Source: UMGS1883 sp045636425 (GTDB taxonomy: Bacteria; Bacillota; Clostridia; UMGS1883). Taken from it: DNA of 64,000 nucleotides. The translations under genes and the position numbers were made by a program. Below the pieces are notes generated by a model. It made no database searches and was not told where the DNA came from. It worked only from the letters and a program-made list of their open reading frames with translations. Location of the stretch: assembly GCA_045636425.1 (NCBI GenBank), contig JAZTXM010000012.1, positions 1 through 64,000 of the forward strand. Reading direction: 5' to 3'. How positions within the stretch are numbered: the stretch's first letter is position 1; each line of letters begins with the position of its first letter. This document shows, piece after piece, positions 1-7,831 of this stretch.

Positions 1-1
1 A

Positions 2-118
2 AAGGTGCATAACTATAAATACAATAAGTTTCCTATGAGACCACTTCATTGGAAAGCTCCTGCCGAGTATTTAAAAGCTTTTCTTGATGACGGTGAAATT
101 TTTAAACCAATTTTGTAA
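2..118 (+). CDS. C-terminal end of a probable DDE transposase/integrase (cut by window edge)
   Basis: An open frame enters from the left edge and stops with TAA at 116-118, giving 38 residues. The piece RPLHWKAPAEYLKAF resembles the tail of the rve integrase core of IS3/IS481-type transposases, where an asparagine-rich segment and RP(H/L)...K(T/A)PAEY close the catalytic domain. The motif is seen; the family is inferred from it. No start, no catalytic DDE residues and no terminal inverted repeat can be seen because the rest lies outside. The next 94 bases are AT-rich and hold no recognisable insertion sequence end. It could also be a remnant rather than an intact element. Confidence 0.45.
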   Translation, partial: KVHNYKYNKFPMRPLHWKAPAEYLKAFLDDGEIFKPIL

Positions 119-212
119 CACATCATTGACAAACCTACAAAAAAAGGAAGCATAAATAAAAATACTCTTAAAAACAATGTGTGCAAAACCAAATCGCTTC
201 ACACTCATTTTC

Positions 213-866
213 TCAATATACAAACGAGCTTGGGTTGATTGCCTCACCGTTCATCCAAAGCTCAAAATGAAGATGCGGTTCTTCCGCTTTTTCTATAGAA
301 GCACTGTTTCCCACTTTGCCGATAGCTTGTCCGCCTGAGACTTTTTGGTTTACCTTAACTAAGATATCCTTACTTAAATTTCGGTAAATTCCCAAAATAT
401 TTCCCGTATGAATAATTTCAATGCAATTTCCCCAAAGCTTGTCCTCATAAATATTTGTTACTGTCCCATCGTATACGCTTAGGACATCACTGCCTTTCTC
501 CGCTTTATAATCTATTCCCTGATGCGCTCTCCAGTCATCTGTGGATTTTGAATAGATTGCCATCTGGGAGTAGTCCCTAAGAATCGCCTCCGAACTTGGA
601 AATTGCATTCTGTCGGGAATTGATTCTTCCTTTGCATCGCTATTATCCTCAATATTATTTACCTTGGGAAACTTTTCTACCTTTTCACTATCGGACGCAG
701 TTTCCTTCACATCGTTTTCTCCGTAAGGAATTGCGACGACCCCGTCATTCTGAATAGGCGTAGCAGGAGTATCATCCTTAAGCACCATTGCTCTGCCTAT
801 CAAAAAACAAACTGTAAATACCGACATAAGAAGTGTAAAAGCCAAAAGGTAATATATTCTTTTCAT
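213..866 (-). CDS. SpoIIQ-like LytM/M23 peptidase-domain membrane protein
   Basis: 217 residues with one N-terminal membrane segment (about residues 4-28), an acidic low-complexity stretch (about 30-85) and a LytM/M23 domain (about 95-210). The zinc ligands are present: H115 and D119 in HQGIDY, and HLH at 198-200. The usual catalytic histidine of the YxHLS motif is replaced by Asn (GIYRNLS, N163). It lies directly downstream of spoIID, as spoIIQ does in many Clostridia; SpoIIQ is the forespore half of the SpoIIQ-SpoIIIAH channel across the intermembrane space. The start at 866 is chosen because a GGAGGGAG ribosome site precedes it; an in-frame upstream start at 914 would add 16 residues without one. 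A non-sporulation cell wall peptidase is possible but less likely here. Confidence 0.8.
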   Translation of the reverse strand: MKRIYYLLAFTLLMSVFTVCFLIGRAMVLKDDTPATPIQNDGVVAIPYGENDVKETASDSEKVEKFPKVNNIEDNSDAKEESIPDRMQFPSSEAILRDYSQMAIYSKSTDDWRAHQGIDYKAEKGSDVLSVYDGTVTNIYEDKLWGNCIEIIHTGNILGIYRNLSKDILVKVNQKVSGGQAIGKVGNSASIEKAEEPHLHFELWMNGEAINPSSFVY

Positions 867-925
867 AGCGGACTCCCTCCCCAAAAATTGTTTCTTCAGT
901 AATATTATTCCCAAATTCTTCCCTC

Positions 926-1885
926 TTAAACATACTCTATCTCTATTCCGCTATAATAATGCTTGAGAATTTCCTTGTAGCTACAGCCTTCTTTTGCCAT
1001 AGCATTTGCTCCGTACTGGCTCATTCCAACACCATGTCCGTACCCCATAACCTCAAAGCGGATATTATCCCCCTCCCAATTAATATTAAAACAACTGCTC
1101 CTAAGACCAAAGGCAGTTCTTATTTCTTTCCCCGAAAACTTCTGACCGCCTATTTGTATTGTCTTTACGGCTCCTCCCTCACTTTTTTCAATGTCGCCGA
1201 TGTCATCGAAGGTTTCTATTGCCGCCTGCTGATTGAGGCTCATAACGGTTTTTTTGAAATCTTCAAAAGAAACTGTCACATCCGAATAAAAGCCCGGGGC
1301 AGATTCCTCTCCAGGGCTTTCGACGCTCACTAAATAGGGTACATTCCCGCCCCATACATCCGATGAATTCTCCGTTCTGCCTCCTCCGCTCTGAGAATGG
1401 AATACGGCAAGGGCGACCTCTCCGTTATATGTAATTACCTCCCCTTGGGTTTCTATAATTGCATTTTCTATTTTTGCACGATATTTTTCACTGTCTTTAC
1501 CCCATGATTTTTCATTTTCTTCGAGGGTTGTATATGCTTTACAGTGGGTATAATCTGTACAGACCGATGCTTCGGGATGCAGTGCATTTACCTCATTTTG
1601 CTTATATCTGGCGTAGCTGCGTGCCGCTACAGCCTGTGCTTTTAAGGCTTCGTATTCAAAGCTCGCAGGCATTTCGGCACACACTACTCCGCACAAATAT
1701 TCTTCTATGGGCATTGACACGGTTTTATTTTCATTATGAAAAAACACTTCTATATTTTCGGACATACGCAATTTTTCCGCTCTTTCATTGTCATAACCGC
1801 TGCCTCCGCGTGCATAAAAAACGCACACAGGCAAAACAAAAGAGCTGATCACACAGAATAATATCAATATTGCCGTTTTCTTCAT
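926..1885 (-). CDS. spoIID: stage II sporulation protein D
   Basis: 319 residues with an N-terminal signal anchor (about 4-25). The SpoIID domain follows: MPIEEYLCGVVCAEMP near residue 58, then ALKAQAVAARSYA, SQSGGGRTENS and the C-terminal GYGHGVGMSQYGANAMA. SpoIID is a lytic transglycosylase of the DMP engulfment machinery in the mother cell membrane; it cuts glycan strands freed of peptides by SpoIIP. The length fits the family. GGAGGGG lies just before the ATG. The LytM-domain gene follows 59 bases downstream, so the two probably form a sporulation transcription unit; I could not pick out a confident sigma-E promoter in the 147-base gap to glnS. Confidence 0.93.
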   Translation of the reverse strand: MKKTAILILFCVISSFVLPVCVFYARGGSGYDNERAEKLRMSENIEVFFHNENKTVSMPIEEYLCGVVCAEMPASFEYEALKAQAVAARSYARYKQNEVNALHPEASVCTDYTHCKAYTTLEENEKSWGKDSEKYRAKIENAIIETQGEVITYNGEVALAVFHSQSGGGRTENSSDVWGGNVPYLVSVESPGEESAPGFYSDVTVSFEDFKKTVMSLNQQAAIETFDDIGDIEKSEGGAVKTIQIGGQKFSGKEIRTAFGLRSSCFNINWEGDNIRFEVMGYGHGVGMSQYGANAMAKEGCSYKEILKHYYSGIEIEYV

Positions 1886-1941
1886 ACATACCCCTCCGAA
1901 ACTATATTATTTTTTTATTCCGTAAATATTACTTTTTGATA

Positions 1942-1970
1942 TTGAAATAATTGTAATTTAGTGATATAAT
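1942..1970 (+). promoter_or_regulatory. sigma-A type promoter of glnS
   Basis: TTGAAA (1942-1947), 17 bases, then a perfect TATAAT (1965-1970), about 63 bases before the glnS start codon. It sits in the divergent gap between spoIID and glnS. No T-box-like leader is visible between it and the start. Confidence 0.7.
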
Positions 1971-2032
1971 ATTTTGTAAAAGTGTAAATATTGAAATTTT
2001 CACAGTCAGAAAGGAACGGAGGCTTCTTAAAA

Positions 2033-3685
2033 ATGCAAGAGGGTTACTCAAATTTTATTCATGATATTATTGATGAAGACCTTGCGGCAGGTCGTGAAAA
2101 CGGAGTTCATACCCGTTTTCCTCCCGAGCCAAACGGTTATCTTCATATAGGCAGTGCTAAAGCTATATGGATTAATCACAGCACCGCAAAAAAATACGGC
2201 GGAGTTTTTAATCTCCGTTACGACGATACAAACCCCGTAAAGGAAGACGATGAATTCGTAAAAGCAATCGAGGCGGATTTGCACTGGCTTGGTGCGGACC
2301 CCACAGGCGGTATATTTTACGGCAGTGATTATTTTGACAAATGTTATGATTTTGCCTGCAAGCTGATTCGCGACGGTAAGGCGTTCGTATGCGACCTTTC
2401 GCAGGAGGAAATGGCAGAGTATCGCGGAACTCTTACTGAGCCGGGTAAAGAAAGCCCTTACAGAAACAGAAGTGTCGAGGAGAATCTTGAGCTTTTTGAA
2501 AGAATGAAGAACGGAGAGTTTGAAAACGGACAGCGTACGCTTCGTGCCAAAATTGATATGTCCTCTCCGAATATGAACATGCGTGATCCCGTTATCTATC
2601 GTATTCTTCATATGAATCATCACAGGCAGGGAAATAAATGGTGCATCTATCCCATGTATGACTTTGCCCATCCCATTCAGGACGCACTTGAGGGAATCAC
2701 TCATTCTCTTTGTTCTATAGAGTTTGAAAATCACCGTCCTCTCTATAACTGGGTTGTGGACAATGTTGGTTTTGAGCACAAGCCTCATCAGTATGAATTT
2801 GCACGTCTTAATATGACATACACGGTAATGAGCAAGAGATATCTTCGCAAGCTTGTTGAAACAGGTACTGTTGACGGTTGGGATGACCCGAGAATGCCAA
2901 CTTTGCAGGGACTTCGCAGAAGAGGTTACACACCGACTGCAATTTTTGATTTCATCGAAAGAAGCGGTGTTGCAAAGGCAAACAGCATGGCGGATATAAG
3001 ACTTTTGGAATACTGCATTTGTGAGGAATTGAACGAAAATGCACAAAGACGTGTGGCAATTATTGAGCCGCTTAAGGTTACTATAACAAACCTTCCCGAT
3101 GACCACACCGAATACTTTGAGCTTCCCAATCATCCCAAAAAGCCTGAGCTTGGCACAAGAAAAGTTCCTTTCACCAACAAGCTTTATATTGAGCAGAGTG
3201 ACTTTATGGAGGAGCCTATTCCCGGATTCAAGCGTCTTAAGCCTCAGGGTGAAGTTCGTCTTATGGGATCATATATTATGAAGTGCGATGAAGTTCTCCA
3301 CGATGAAAACGGCAACGTGACGGAGCTTCTTTGCAGTGTTGATATTGAAACAGGAAACGGTATGCCCGCTGATGGCAGAAAGGTTAAGGGCAATATTCAT
3401 TGGCTGAGCCGTGAAACTGCTGTTGAATTTTCCGTTCATCAGTTTGACAATATTTTCAACAAGGAAAACGTGGCAACACTTCTGGAAGACGATAATTTTG
3501 ATGAATTCATCAATCCCGAATCCTTGATTGTTTACGAAAAATCTTACGGTGAGCCTTCCCTCAAGGATGCACAGGTGGGCGAAAAGTTCCAGTTTGTACG
3601 CATGGGTTATTTCACCCGTGACAGCAAGAATGAGAACGTATTTAACCGCACAGCACCGCTGAAGAGTTCATTTAAACCTCAATAA
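2033..3685 (+). CDS. glnS: glutaminyl-tRNA synthetase
   Basis: 550 residues. It charges tRNA-Gln with glutamine in the cytoplasm. Class I catalytic core with the HIGH-like motif in PEPNGYLHIGSAKA (about residues 32-44) and the KMSKS-like VMSKR near 265, followed by the beta-barrel anticodon-binding region typical of GlnRS/eukaryotic-type GluRS (for example VKGNIHWLS). The start at 2033 is preceded by GGAACGGAGG; an in-frame ATG at 1991 lacks a ribosome site. Many Firmicutes lack GlnRS and use GatCAB amidation, so its presence hints at old horizontal acquisition in this lineage. It is a single-gene plus-strand unit between its own promoter and a bidirectional terminator. Confidence 0.95.
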   Translation: MQEGYSNFIHDIIDEDLAAGRENGVHTRFPPEPNGYLHIGSAKAIWINHSTAKKYGGVFNLRYDDTNPVKEDDEFVKAIEADLHWLGADPTGGIFYGSDYFDKCYDFACKLIRDGKAFVCDLSQEEMAEYRGTLTEPGKESPYRNRSVEENLELFERMKNGEFENGQRTLRAKIDMSSPNMNMRDPVIYRILHMNHHRQGNKWCIYPMYDFAHPIQDALEGITHSLCSIEFENHRPLYNWVVDNVGFEHKPHQYEFARLNMTYTVMSKRYLRKLVETGTVDGWDDPRMPTLQGLRRRGYTPTAIFDFIERSGVAKANSMADIRLLEYCICEELNENAQRRVAIIEPLKVTITNLPDDHTEYFELPNHPKKPELGTRKVPFTNKLYIEQSDFMEEPIPGFKRLKPQGEVRLMGSYIMKCDEVLHDENGNVTELLCSVDIETGNGMPADGRKVKGNIHWLSRETAVEFSVHQFDNIFNKENVATLLEDDNFDEFINPESLIVYEKSYGEPSLKDAQVGEKFQFVRMGYFTRDSKNENVFNRTAPLKSSFKPQ

Positions 3686-3696
3686 ACATAAAAAAC

Positions 3697-3714
3697 CCTC
3701 GGCATATGCCGAGG
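3697..3714. terminator. bidirectional intrinsic terminator between glnS and ytfJ
   Basis: A perfect 18-base palindrome with half-site CCTCGGCAT, flanked by A-run on the left (3691-3695) and T-run on the right (3716-3721). It can end glnS on the plus strand and the scp-ytfJ operon on the minus strand. Confidence 0.85.
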
Positions 3715-3734
3715 ATTTTTTATGTTTATTTGAA

Positions 3735-4124
3735 TTATTCTTCGTCAGTACCTTTTCTCTTTTTGATAATCTTATTAACCTTTTCAAAGGCAACGGGGAT
3801 ATAGTCAACAAGCTTATCCATGGGAGTATTACTTGAATTCATGGGTACAAGCTTTATCTGATCCTGTGAAATTACCAAAAAGCCCATTGGTGCAATAGAT
3901 ACGCCTGCACCGCTACCTCCGCCAAAAGGTGCATTTGCAGGGGCATTTTTAGAAGGAATATCGCTTCCTCCTGCGGCAAAGCCAAAGCCCACCTTTGAAA
4001 TAGGAATAATCATTGTACCGTTAACTGTTTCAACAGGCTCACCTACGATGGTGTTAACATCAATCATGCCTTTTAACTGCTCCATTACAGTGCCCATCAA
4101 ATTATTAATAGGATGCTCACTCAT
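3735..4124 (-). CDS. ytfJ: spore protein YtfJ/GerW family
   Basis: 129 residues of the GerW/YtfJ family: an N-terminal helix (HPINNLMGTVMEQLKGMID), then VGEPVETVNGTMIIPISKVGFGFAAGG, a glycine-rich middle (FGGGSGAGVSIAPMGFLVI) and a basic tail. In Bacillus GerW is a spore protein needed for L-alanine germination; the biochemical role is not known. Last gene of the M50-scpA-scpB-DUF2953 operon, three bases after its neighbour, an arrangement seen widely in Clostridia. Ends just before the bidirectional terminator shared with glnS. Confidence 0.9.
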   Translation of the reverse strand: MSEHPINNLMGTVMEQLKGMIDVNTIVGEPVETVNGTMIIPISKVGFGFAAGGSDIPSKNAPANAPFGGGSGAGVSIAPMGFLVISQDQIKLVPMNSSNTPMDKLVDYIPVAFEKVNKIIKKRKGTDEE

Positions 4125-4127
4125 TCT

Positions 4128-4691
4128 TTAGTCCTCCTTACCCTTTCTGGGTTTTATTTTTAATAAAATTGTTATCGCAATAATTATAATATAAACAATG
4201 CGGCTTTTAATTATGCATTTTCCTTCTGCTGAAAACACCTGTTTTGAATAATCGGGGCTTATTTCTACGCTGTGATTATCAATATACACTATTCTGCCCA
4301 CAATTCCCAATAAATTATAGATTGCCGCCCAGCCAAGACCGACACTTACGGCGGTTGAAGCCGCATCGCCTGTGCCTATATAAAGCTTAATGCTGAAATT
4401 TTTAATACAGGTATATTTACCCAAAAGCTTTGCCGCAAGGCGTGAAACGCTTACAAGCGTTTTAATTTTCTCACCTAAGGACAAGGTATCCTTCTCTAAT
4501 GATTTTACCTTATCCTCTACTGCCCCGTCAATACTTTTTTTGTCTTTTTTTCCTTTATATGTGTATATAGGGATACCTGCCAAAACAATCTTTGCACGAA
4601 AATCAGAATTCTCGAAAGACAAAATCAGCTTAAGTGGAGCAAACAATATTAAAATTATAACAGCAAGCACAACTCCCAGAATAACTGCCAT
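4128..4691 (-). CDS. DUF2953 membrane-anchored protein (YtfI type)
   Basis: 187 residues with an N-terminal transmembrane helix (about 2-20), the conserved PLKLILSFENSDFRAKIVLAGIPIYTY start of DUF2953, a lysine-rich linker (about 48-70) and a second hydrophobic helix at the end (RIVYIIIIAITILL). Function is unknown. The tight coupling to ytfJ (three bases) is the same as ytfI-ytfJ in Bacillus, which suggests a shared role in sporulation or the cell envelope; this is inference from context. The family and layout are clear, the function is not. Confidence 0.8.
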   Translation of the reverse strand: MAVILGVVLAVIILILFAPLKLILSFENSDFRAKIVLAGIPIYTYKGKKDKKSIDGAVEDKVKSLEKDTLSLGEKIKTLVSVSRLAAKLLGKYTCIKNFSIKLYIGTGDAASTAVSVGLGWAAIYNLLGIVGRIVYIDNHSVEISPDYSKQVFSAEGKCIIKSRIVYIIIIAITILLKIKPRKGKED

Positions 4692-4694
4692 AAA

Positions 4695-5297
4695 TTATTC
4701 CTCTGTTTCTGAATTTTTAACATATTCCTCTATGACATCCTTAGGTTTACCTATCTCAACCTCTGCCAAGGTTTCCTTTTCGGGAAGCGGCGGAAGATCT
4801 TCAAGGGATTTAAGCCCGAAGCAACGCAAAAACTCCATTGTAGTTCCATAAAGAATGGGTCTTCCCGGAGTTTCCGCTCTGCCAAGCTCATCTATAAACC
4901 CACGCTCTAAAAGGCGGGTTACGGAATATGTACAATCCACACCTCTTATAAATTCAATTGTTCCCTTTGTTACGGGTTGATTATACGCTATTATTGAAAG
5001 AGTTTCCAAAGCGGCGGAGGAAAGTCCTGCCTGCTTCTCAATTTGCGTCACACGCTTTATACATTCAAAATAATCGGGGTTTGAGCACATTTGCACAGAG
5101 CCGTCAATTTCGATAAGCTTTATTCCGCGGTTTTCCTTTTCATACTTGGATTTAAGCTTTTCAAACGCATCTCTGACCTCATCCTCACGCACTTCAAGAG
5201 CTTGTGCAAGCCTCTCAATCTCTACAGCCTCACCAAGCGAGAAAAGCACTGCCTCCAAGGCACACTCAATATTCTTCCCAATTGTCAAGTTCCACAT
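4695..5297 (-). CDS. scpB: segregation and condensation protein B
   Basis: 200 residues with two winged-helix regions; the hallmark is LSSAALETLSIIAYNQPVTK followed by EFIRGVDCTYSVTRLLERGFI and GRPILYGTT. ScpB dimers bind the kleisin ScpA and with Smc form the condensin that organises newly replicated chromosome origins. The ATG at 5297 has GAGGTG seven bases upstream and is preferred over a GTG three codons earlier that overlaps that ribosome site. The first codons overlap the end of scpA by 32 bases, so the two are probably translationally coupled. Confidence 0.93.
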   Translation of the reverse strand: MWNLTIGKNIECALEAVLFSLGEAVEIERLAQALEVREDEVRDAFEKLKSKYEKENRGIKLIEIDGSVQMCSNPDYFECIKRVTQIEKQAGLSSAALETLSIIAYNQPVTKGTIEFIRGVDCTYSVTRLLERGFIDELGRAETPGRPILYGTTMEFLRCFGLKSLEDLPPLPEKETLAEVEIGKPKDVIEEYVKNSETEE

Positions 5298-6012
5298 TGT
5301 TTTCACCTCTCAGGCAATAAAGCTTGCCGCCTTCCTGTGTAACGGTTACCGCATTTTCTTTTATAAGTTCCAAAAGAGCTAAAAAGGTAGCCACGTACTC
5401 TCCACGGACACGAAGCCCTGTAAAAAGCTCTTCAAACACGGTTTTTTCACCCATTTTAATCTTGCTCATAACGCTTTTTGATGCGGTACGCACGGAATAG
5501 TTTGTCCTTCCTATGACACGCTTGAACGTTTTCGGGTCAATAGGTTTTTTTGAAGCACTTCTGTCTATCACAGTAAAGAAAGCTTCAAACAGCCGTTCTA
5601 TGGGGATTTCTTTGTTTTCGGTTCTTATTTTCGGCAGATTAAGCGGCTCAACACCTTTAAACACAACATGTTCCATGCTGTGGCTAAGCTTATCCATTTG
5701 TGCCGATACTTCTTTATATCTTTTATATTCCTCAAGTCTGTCAGCAAGCTCTGCACGGGGGTCGTCCTCTTCTTCCTCGGGCTTAGGCAGGAGCATTTTT
5801 GATTTAATGTACAAAAGCTGAGACGCCATTACCAAAAACTCACCGCCAAGCTCCATATCAAGCTGCTGCATAAGCTCCAGATATTCAAAATACTGGTCTG
5901 TGATAGTGGAAATGGGAATATCACAAATGCTGACTTTATTCTTACTTATAAGATGCAACAGAAGGTCAAGCGGACCCTCGAACACATCTATTTTAAAGGA
6001 AAGTTCACTCAT
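5266..6012 (-). CDS. scpA: segregation and condensation protein A (kleisin)
   Basis: 248 residues. The N-terminal signature FKIDVFEGPLDLLLHLI (about 6-22) binds the Smc head, a charged middle follows (PKPEEEEDDPRAELADRLEEYKRYKEVS, about 76-103), and the C-terminal winged helix is VATFLALLELIKENAVTVTQ. It bridges Smc heads in the Smc-ScpAB condensin. Length is usual. It follows an M50 peptidase gene, a common clostridial arrangement. Confidence 0.94.
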   Translation of the reverse strand: MSELSFKIDVFEGPLDLLLHLISKNKVSICDIPISTITDQYFEYLELMQQLDMELGGEFLVMASQLLYIKSKMLLPKPEEEEDDPRAELADRLEEYKRYKEVSAQMDKLSHSMEHVVFKGVEPLNLPKIRTENKEIPIERLFEAFFTVIDRSASKKPIDPKTFKRVIGRTNYSVRTASKSVMSKIKMGEKTVFEELFTGLRVRGEYVATFLALLELIKENAVTVTQEGGKLYCLRGENNVELDNWEEY

Positions 6013-6034
6013 AACAATCCGCCTTATTAGAGAT

Positions 6035-6697
6035 TTACAGGAAAACTAATACAAGCTTTTCAAACAGGGCAGTCCACGCCGCCCAAATGGGTTGGATAAA
6101 AATATTTAACACACTTCCTAAAAGCCCTGTAATTGACATCAGAATCAATATGGGAAATCCGAAATGCTCATACCTCATAAACTTATAGTAGTTTTCATTT
6201 GAAAGAAATGCACCTAAAATTTTACTTCCGTCAAGAGGCGGAAAGGGAATCAGATTAAACACTGCAAATCCGATATTGAGCTGAGCGAGCTGAAGCAAAA
6301 GCTCAAATCCGAATCCTGCTGCAAAATTTTCCGGAAACTTCATATAGACAAAGGAAAAATAAACCGCTGCCAACACCGCCGAAATCAGTGCGAGAGTAAG
6401 ATTTGAAAGAGGACCTGCCAGGGAAACCAGAGCACTGTCACGCTTACGATCTTTAAAATACATAGGATTAACGGGAACGGGCTTTGCCCAACCGAAGCCG
6501 CAAAGCACCATACACAAAGCACCAATCGGGTCAAGATGCGACATTGGATTAAGAGAAAGTCTGCCGGCATATTTTGCCGTAGGGTCCCCAAGCTTATAAG
6601 CCACATATCCGTGTGCGTATTCGTGAACAGTGATAGCGGTAAAAAGCACTATTAAACGAGCTAAAATCTCATTGATTGAAGAAACAAACTGGTTCAA
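6035..6697 (-). CDS. site-2 protease family (M50) membrane metallopeptidase
   Basis: 220 residues with about five membrane segments. The zinc motif HEYAH is at residues 25-29 inside the first helix, followed by RLSLNPMSHLDPIG and the third ligand in NLIPFPPLDGSK near 150. This is the short Rv/YwhC-type M50 family without a PDZ domain. Substrate unknown; in this position (ahead of scpA) it is a conserved clostridial neighbour. The start is TTG, with GGAAG seven bases upstream; the next in-frame methionine would remove the first helix. A promoter-like pair lies just upstream (6732-6761). Confidence 0.88.
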   Translation of the reverse strand: MNQFVSSINEILARLIVLFTAITVHEYAHGYVAYKLGDPTAKYAGRLSLNPMSHLDPIGALCMVLCGFGWAKPVPVNPMYFKDRKRDSALVSLAGPLSNLTLALISAVLAAVYFSFVYMKFPENFAAGFGFELLLQLAQLNIGFAVFNLIPFPPLDGSKILGAFLSNENYYKFMRYEHFGFPILILMSITGLLGSVLNIFIQPIWAAWTALFEKLVLVFL

Positions 6698-6731
6698 AGC
6701 TACACTTCCAATTCATAAAATTCTTACTTAT

Positions 6732-6761
6732 ATGATACCACAAAAAGCATCCCATTGTCAA
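6732..6761 (-). promoter_or_regulatory. promoter of the M50-scpAB-ytfJ operon
   Basis: Minus strand: TTGACA, 18 bases, TATCAT, ending 35 bases before the TTG start of the M50 gene. Spacing is one base above optimum, but the -35 is consensus. Confidence 0.6.
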
Positions 6762-6806
6762 CTAACGCCGCTTGCCTTCATATATTTTTTACAATTTTTT
6801 GAAAAA

Positions 6807-6834
6807 GAACCACAGTTAAAATTAACTGCGGTTC
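6807..6834 (-). terminator. terminator of the xpt-nup operon
   Basis: Minus strand: 13-base arms (GAACCGCAGTTAA and TTAACTGTGGTTC) with a 2-base core loop, followed by TTTTTC, 19 bases after the stop of the last permease gene. Confidence 0.8.
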
Positions 6835-6853
6835 TCTGAAATCATATATAATT

Positions 6854-7831
6854 TTAACGTTCCTCTCTGAAGTAGGGCAATCCCAGTGCCGCAGGAGGCT
6901 GATTTTCCTTCTTGTCCCTGATACTTGTAATAATAAGTACAAGTATGGTAACAACATAGGGAAGCATTTCAAAAAGGATTTTCGTGCTTACCGTAATATT
7001 GGGAATATATGTGGGAATTACATACAAAAATCCGAATAAAATGGAGCCGAGAATACTTATGGAAGGACGCCATACGGAGAAAATAACAAGGGCGATTGAG
7101 AGCCATCCTCTGTCACCGAAGCCGTTATTTGACCAAACGCCGTTAGCATAGTCCATTACATAATAAAGTCCGCCAAGGCCTGCTATAGCACTTCCTATAC
7201 AGGTAGAAAGATATTTGTATTTTGTAACGCTTATTCCCGCCGCATCGGCTGTTTCAGGGCTTTCACCTATAGCTCTTAAATGAAGTCCCGTACGAGTTTT
7301 TTTAAGAACGTGTGAGGATATTAACGCAACTATAATTGCAACATAGACCAAGAATCCGTATGAAAAGAAAATCTCACCAAATGAGCCAAGCTTATGCGCA
7401 AAGGGAAGCTCTGTTTTAAAAATAGTGCTGGTTGCAGAAAGGGAAATTGAGGGGACATCCGTATCTACAAGCTTAATCAAGGAGCCACCGAAAAAGTTAC
7501 CTATACCTATGCCAAAAGTAGTTAGTGCAAGACCGGTAACATTTTGATTTGCACGCAGGGACACCGTTAAAAAGCAATATATAAGTCCCATTAACGCTGA
7601 GCCCAATATAGAGCATACAAGCGGAATCAGTATAGCTAAGAAAGGATTGAGCACCGATACGCTCTGCTCATAGATAAACGAGCCTGCAACACCGCCGATT
7701 GCACCTACATACATGATTCCGGGTATTCCGAGATTCAGATTTCCTGATTTTTCGGTAAGGATTTCGCCCGTTGAGCCAAAAAGCAAGGGTGTACCCTGCA
7801 TTACTGCTCTTTGTATTATGGTAGCTATCAT
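6854..7831 (-). CDS. nucleoside-type ABC transporter permease (NupQ/YufQ family)
   Basis: 325 residues with about eight to nine hydrophobic segments and the family signature near the start, QGTPLLFGSTGEILTEKSG, then NLNLGIPGIMYVGAIGG and the coupling region LRAIGESPETADAAGISV. These permeases pair with a BMP-family lipoprotein and a double ATPase to import nucleosides or purines. The ATG overlaps the stop of the preceding permease (ATGA). Co-transcription with xpt supports purine nucleoside or base import; the exact substrate cannot be read from sequence. Confidence 0.87.
   Translation of the reverse strand: MIATIIQRAVMQGTPLLFGSTGEILTEKSGNLNLGIPGIMYVGAIGGVAGSFIYEQSVSVLNPFLAILIPLVCSILGSALMGLIYCFLTVSLRANQNVTGLALTTFGIGIGNFFGGSLIKLVDTDVPSISLSATSTIFKTELPFAHKLGSFGEIFFSYGFLVYVAIIVALISSHVLKKTRTGLHLRAIGESPETADAAGISVTKYKYLSTCIGSAIAGLGGLYYVMDYANGVWSNNGFGDRGWLSIALVIFSVWRPSISILGSILFGFLYVIPTYIPNITVSTKILFEMLPYVVTILVLIITSIRDKKENQPPAALGLPYFREER

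Noticed and set aside
2048..3133. Long antisense open frame (361 codons) inside glnS
   Set aside because: It lies wholly opposite a strongly conserved synthetase, has no ribosome site and its translation (many Cys, Val and Ile, no domain) looks like a shadow.
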